A stretch of 64,000 bases of DNA from Amblyomma americanum (taxonomy: Eukaryota > Arthropoda > Arachnida > Ixodida > Ixodidae). Shown here piece by piece: positions 63,528 through 64,000 of the stretch; position 1 is the stretch's first letter; the number at the start of each line of letters is the position of its first letter. Where the stretch lies: assembly GCF_052857255.1 (NCBI RefSeq), contig NC_135498.1, forward strand, positions 160,131,124 through 160,195,123, in the 5' to 3' direction. The position numbers and the translations under genes are program-made. The notes below the pieces were generated by a model. That model searched no databases, was not told the origin of the DNA, and saw only the letters and a program-made list of their open reading frames with translations.

Positions 63528-64000
63528 TGTGGCTGTTTGCGAAGTGCGGGATTTCGCTGGACGACTGCGTTAGAACGATGTGCTGTGAGACTGCAGCAGC
63601 GAGAACGACGGCAGTGCTATAGTGAGGACGACGGCGCAAGTTTGGACGAGTAGTCCAGTGGCTAATACATTTTCGTTTTGGATTGCCCACGGGCACGCCC
63701 GCGTGCGGCAGCCGATAGTGGCTGCGATTAACGGCGGCCTCTGTATGATACAATTGCATTCAACTATTCAAGGCGAAGCCTAAACAACCTCGGAAGTTTC
63801 TTATTTTTCGGAAATGTGTTTTGGGGGTCGACTTACATTCGAATCGACTTAAAGTGTAAATAGATACAATAATAACTCATAGCCAGGAGCATTTGCCGAC
63901 TCTGGTTGATATTTGAGGAGGATCTACGTTTAGCGCAGTTAAGTCAGCCTTGATGGCATTCAAATATTCCACTGAGCAGGTGATGTAAATGCAAGGCCAT
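63528..64000. other. No recognisable gene
   Basis: Short frames only, on both strands. No motif or repeat boundary seen up to the window edge. Confidence 0.4.

Overview
This window looks like an interspersed-repeat-rich stretch of a hard tick (Ixodidae) genome. The main reason is a tRNA-derived SINE that recurs at about ten places on both strands. It has a G/C-rich tRNA-like head, a centre resembling 'ggaggc..aaattctggaggcc', and a tail resembling 'ggtcgaaat.atcc.gagccct', and it resembles the tick SINE Ruka as I remember it. Spliceosomal intron signals, long (TA)n and (TATG)n microsatellites, Ty3/gypsy elements and LINE remnants fit the same picture. Nothing looks bacterial, and I see no rRNA, no convincing functional tRNA and no CRISPR array.

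Layout. 1-4.3 kb: a decayed DDE_Tnp_4 (PIF/Harbinger-type) transposase on + and a decayed SWIM zinc finger plus YqaJ exonuclease gene on -. 5.05-5.92 kb: a solo LTR with a perfect 5-bp target-site duplication. 7.3-17.4 kb: the only convincing host gene, two exons on the minus strand (exon 1 at 17076-17357, exon 2 at 7305-7589) with canonical splice sites. It encodes a small predicted LRAT/NlpC-P60-like protein with a C-terminal membrane helix and has one in-frame TAA. Its 9.5-kb intron holds a (TA)n array broken by a 175-bp element and by a young, nearly complete gypsy element (Gypsy-A, 9062-14986).

18.6-36 kb: a LINE end, a ~129-copy (TATG)n array, a Harbinger-type MITE with TAA duplications, an inverted pair of an unnamed repeat, SINEs, and long stretches where I recognise nothing. 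36.2-41 kb: a gypsy relic (Gypsy-E) joined directly to a LINE fragment, then a LINE on the minus strand.

44.3-54.4 kb: a four-member nest. A LINE (LINE-C) is split by a minus-strand gypsy (Gypsy-B). Gypsy-B is in turn split by an LTR element without pol (element D) and by a LINE with a (GGAA)n tail (LINE-E). Each insertion can be read from its junctions. 55.4-57.8 kb: another gypsy relic (Gypsy-F). 58.3-58.9 kb: a 117-bp tandem repeat. 61.8-62.8 kb: another LINE 3' end.

The best candidates for a second look are: a textbook-looking -1 frameshift signal (GGGAAAC, 7-nt spacer, perfect 9-bp stem) at the gag-pol junction of Gypsy-A; element D, whose only long ORF carries a CCHC knuckle and a DSG motif but no polymerase; the LRAT-like gene with its in-frame stop; and the four-member nest. 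All family assignments come from reading motifs by eye, with no database search.
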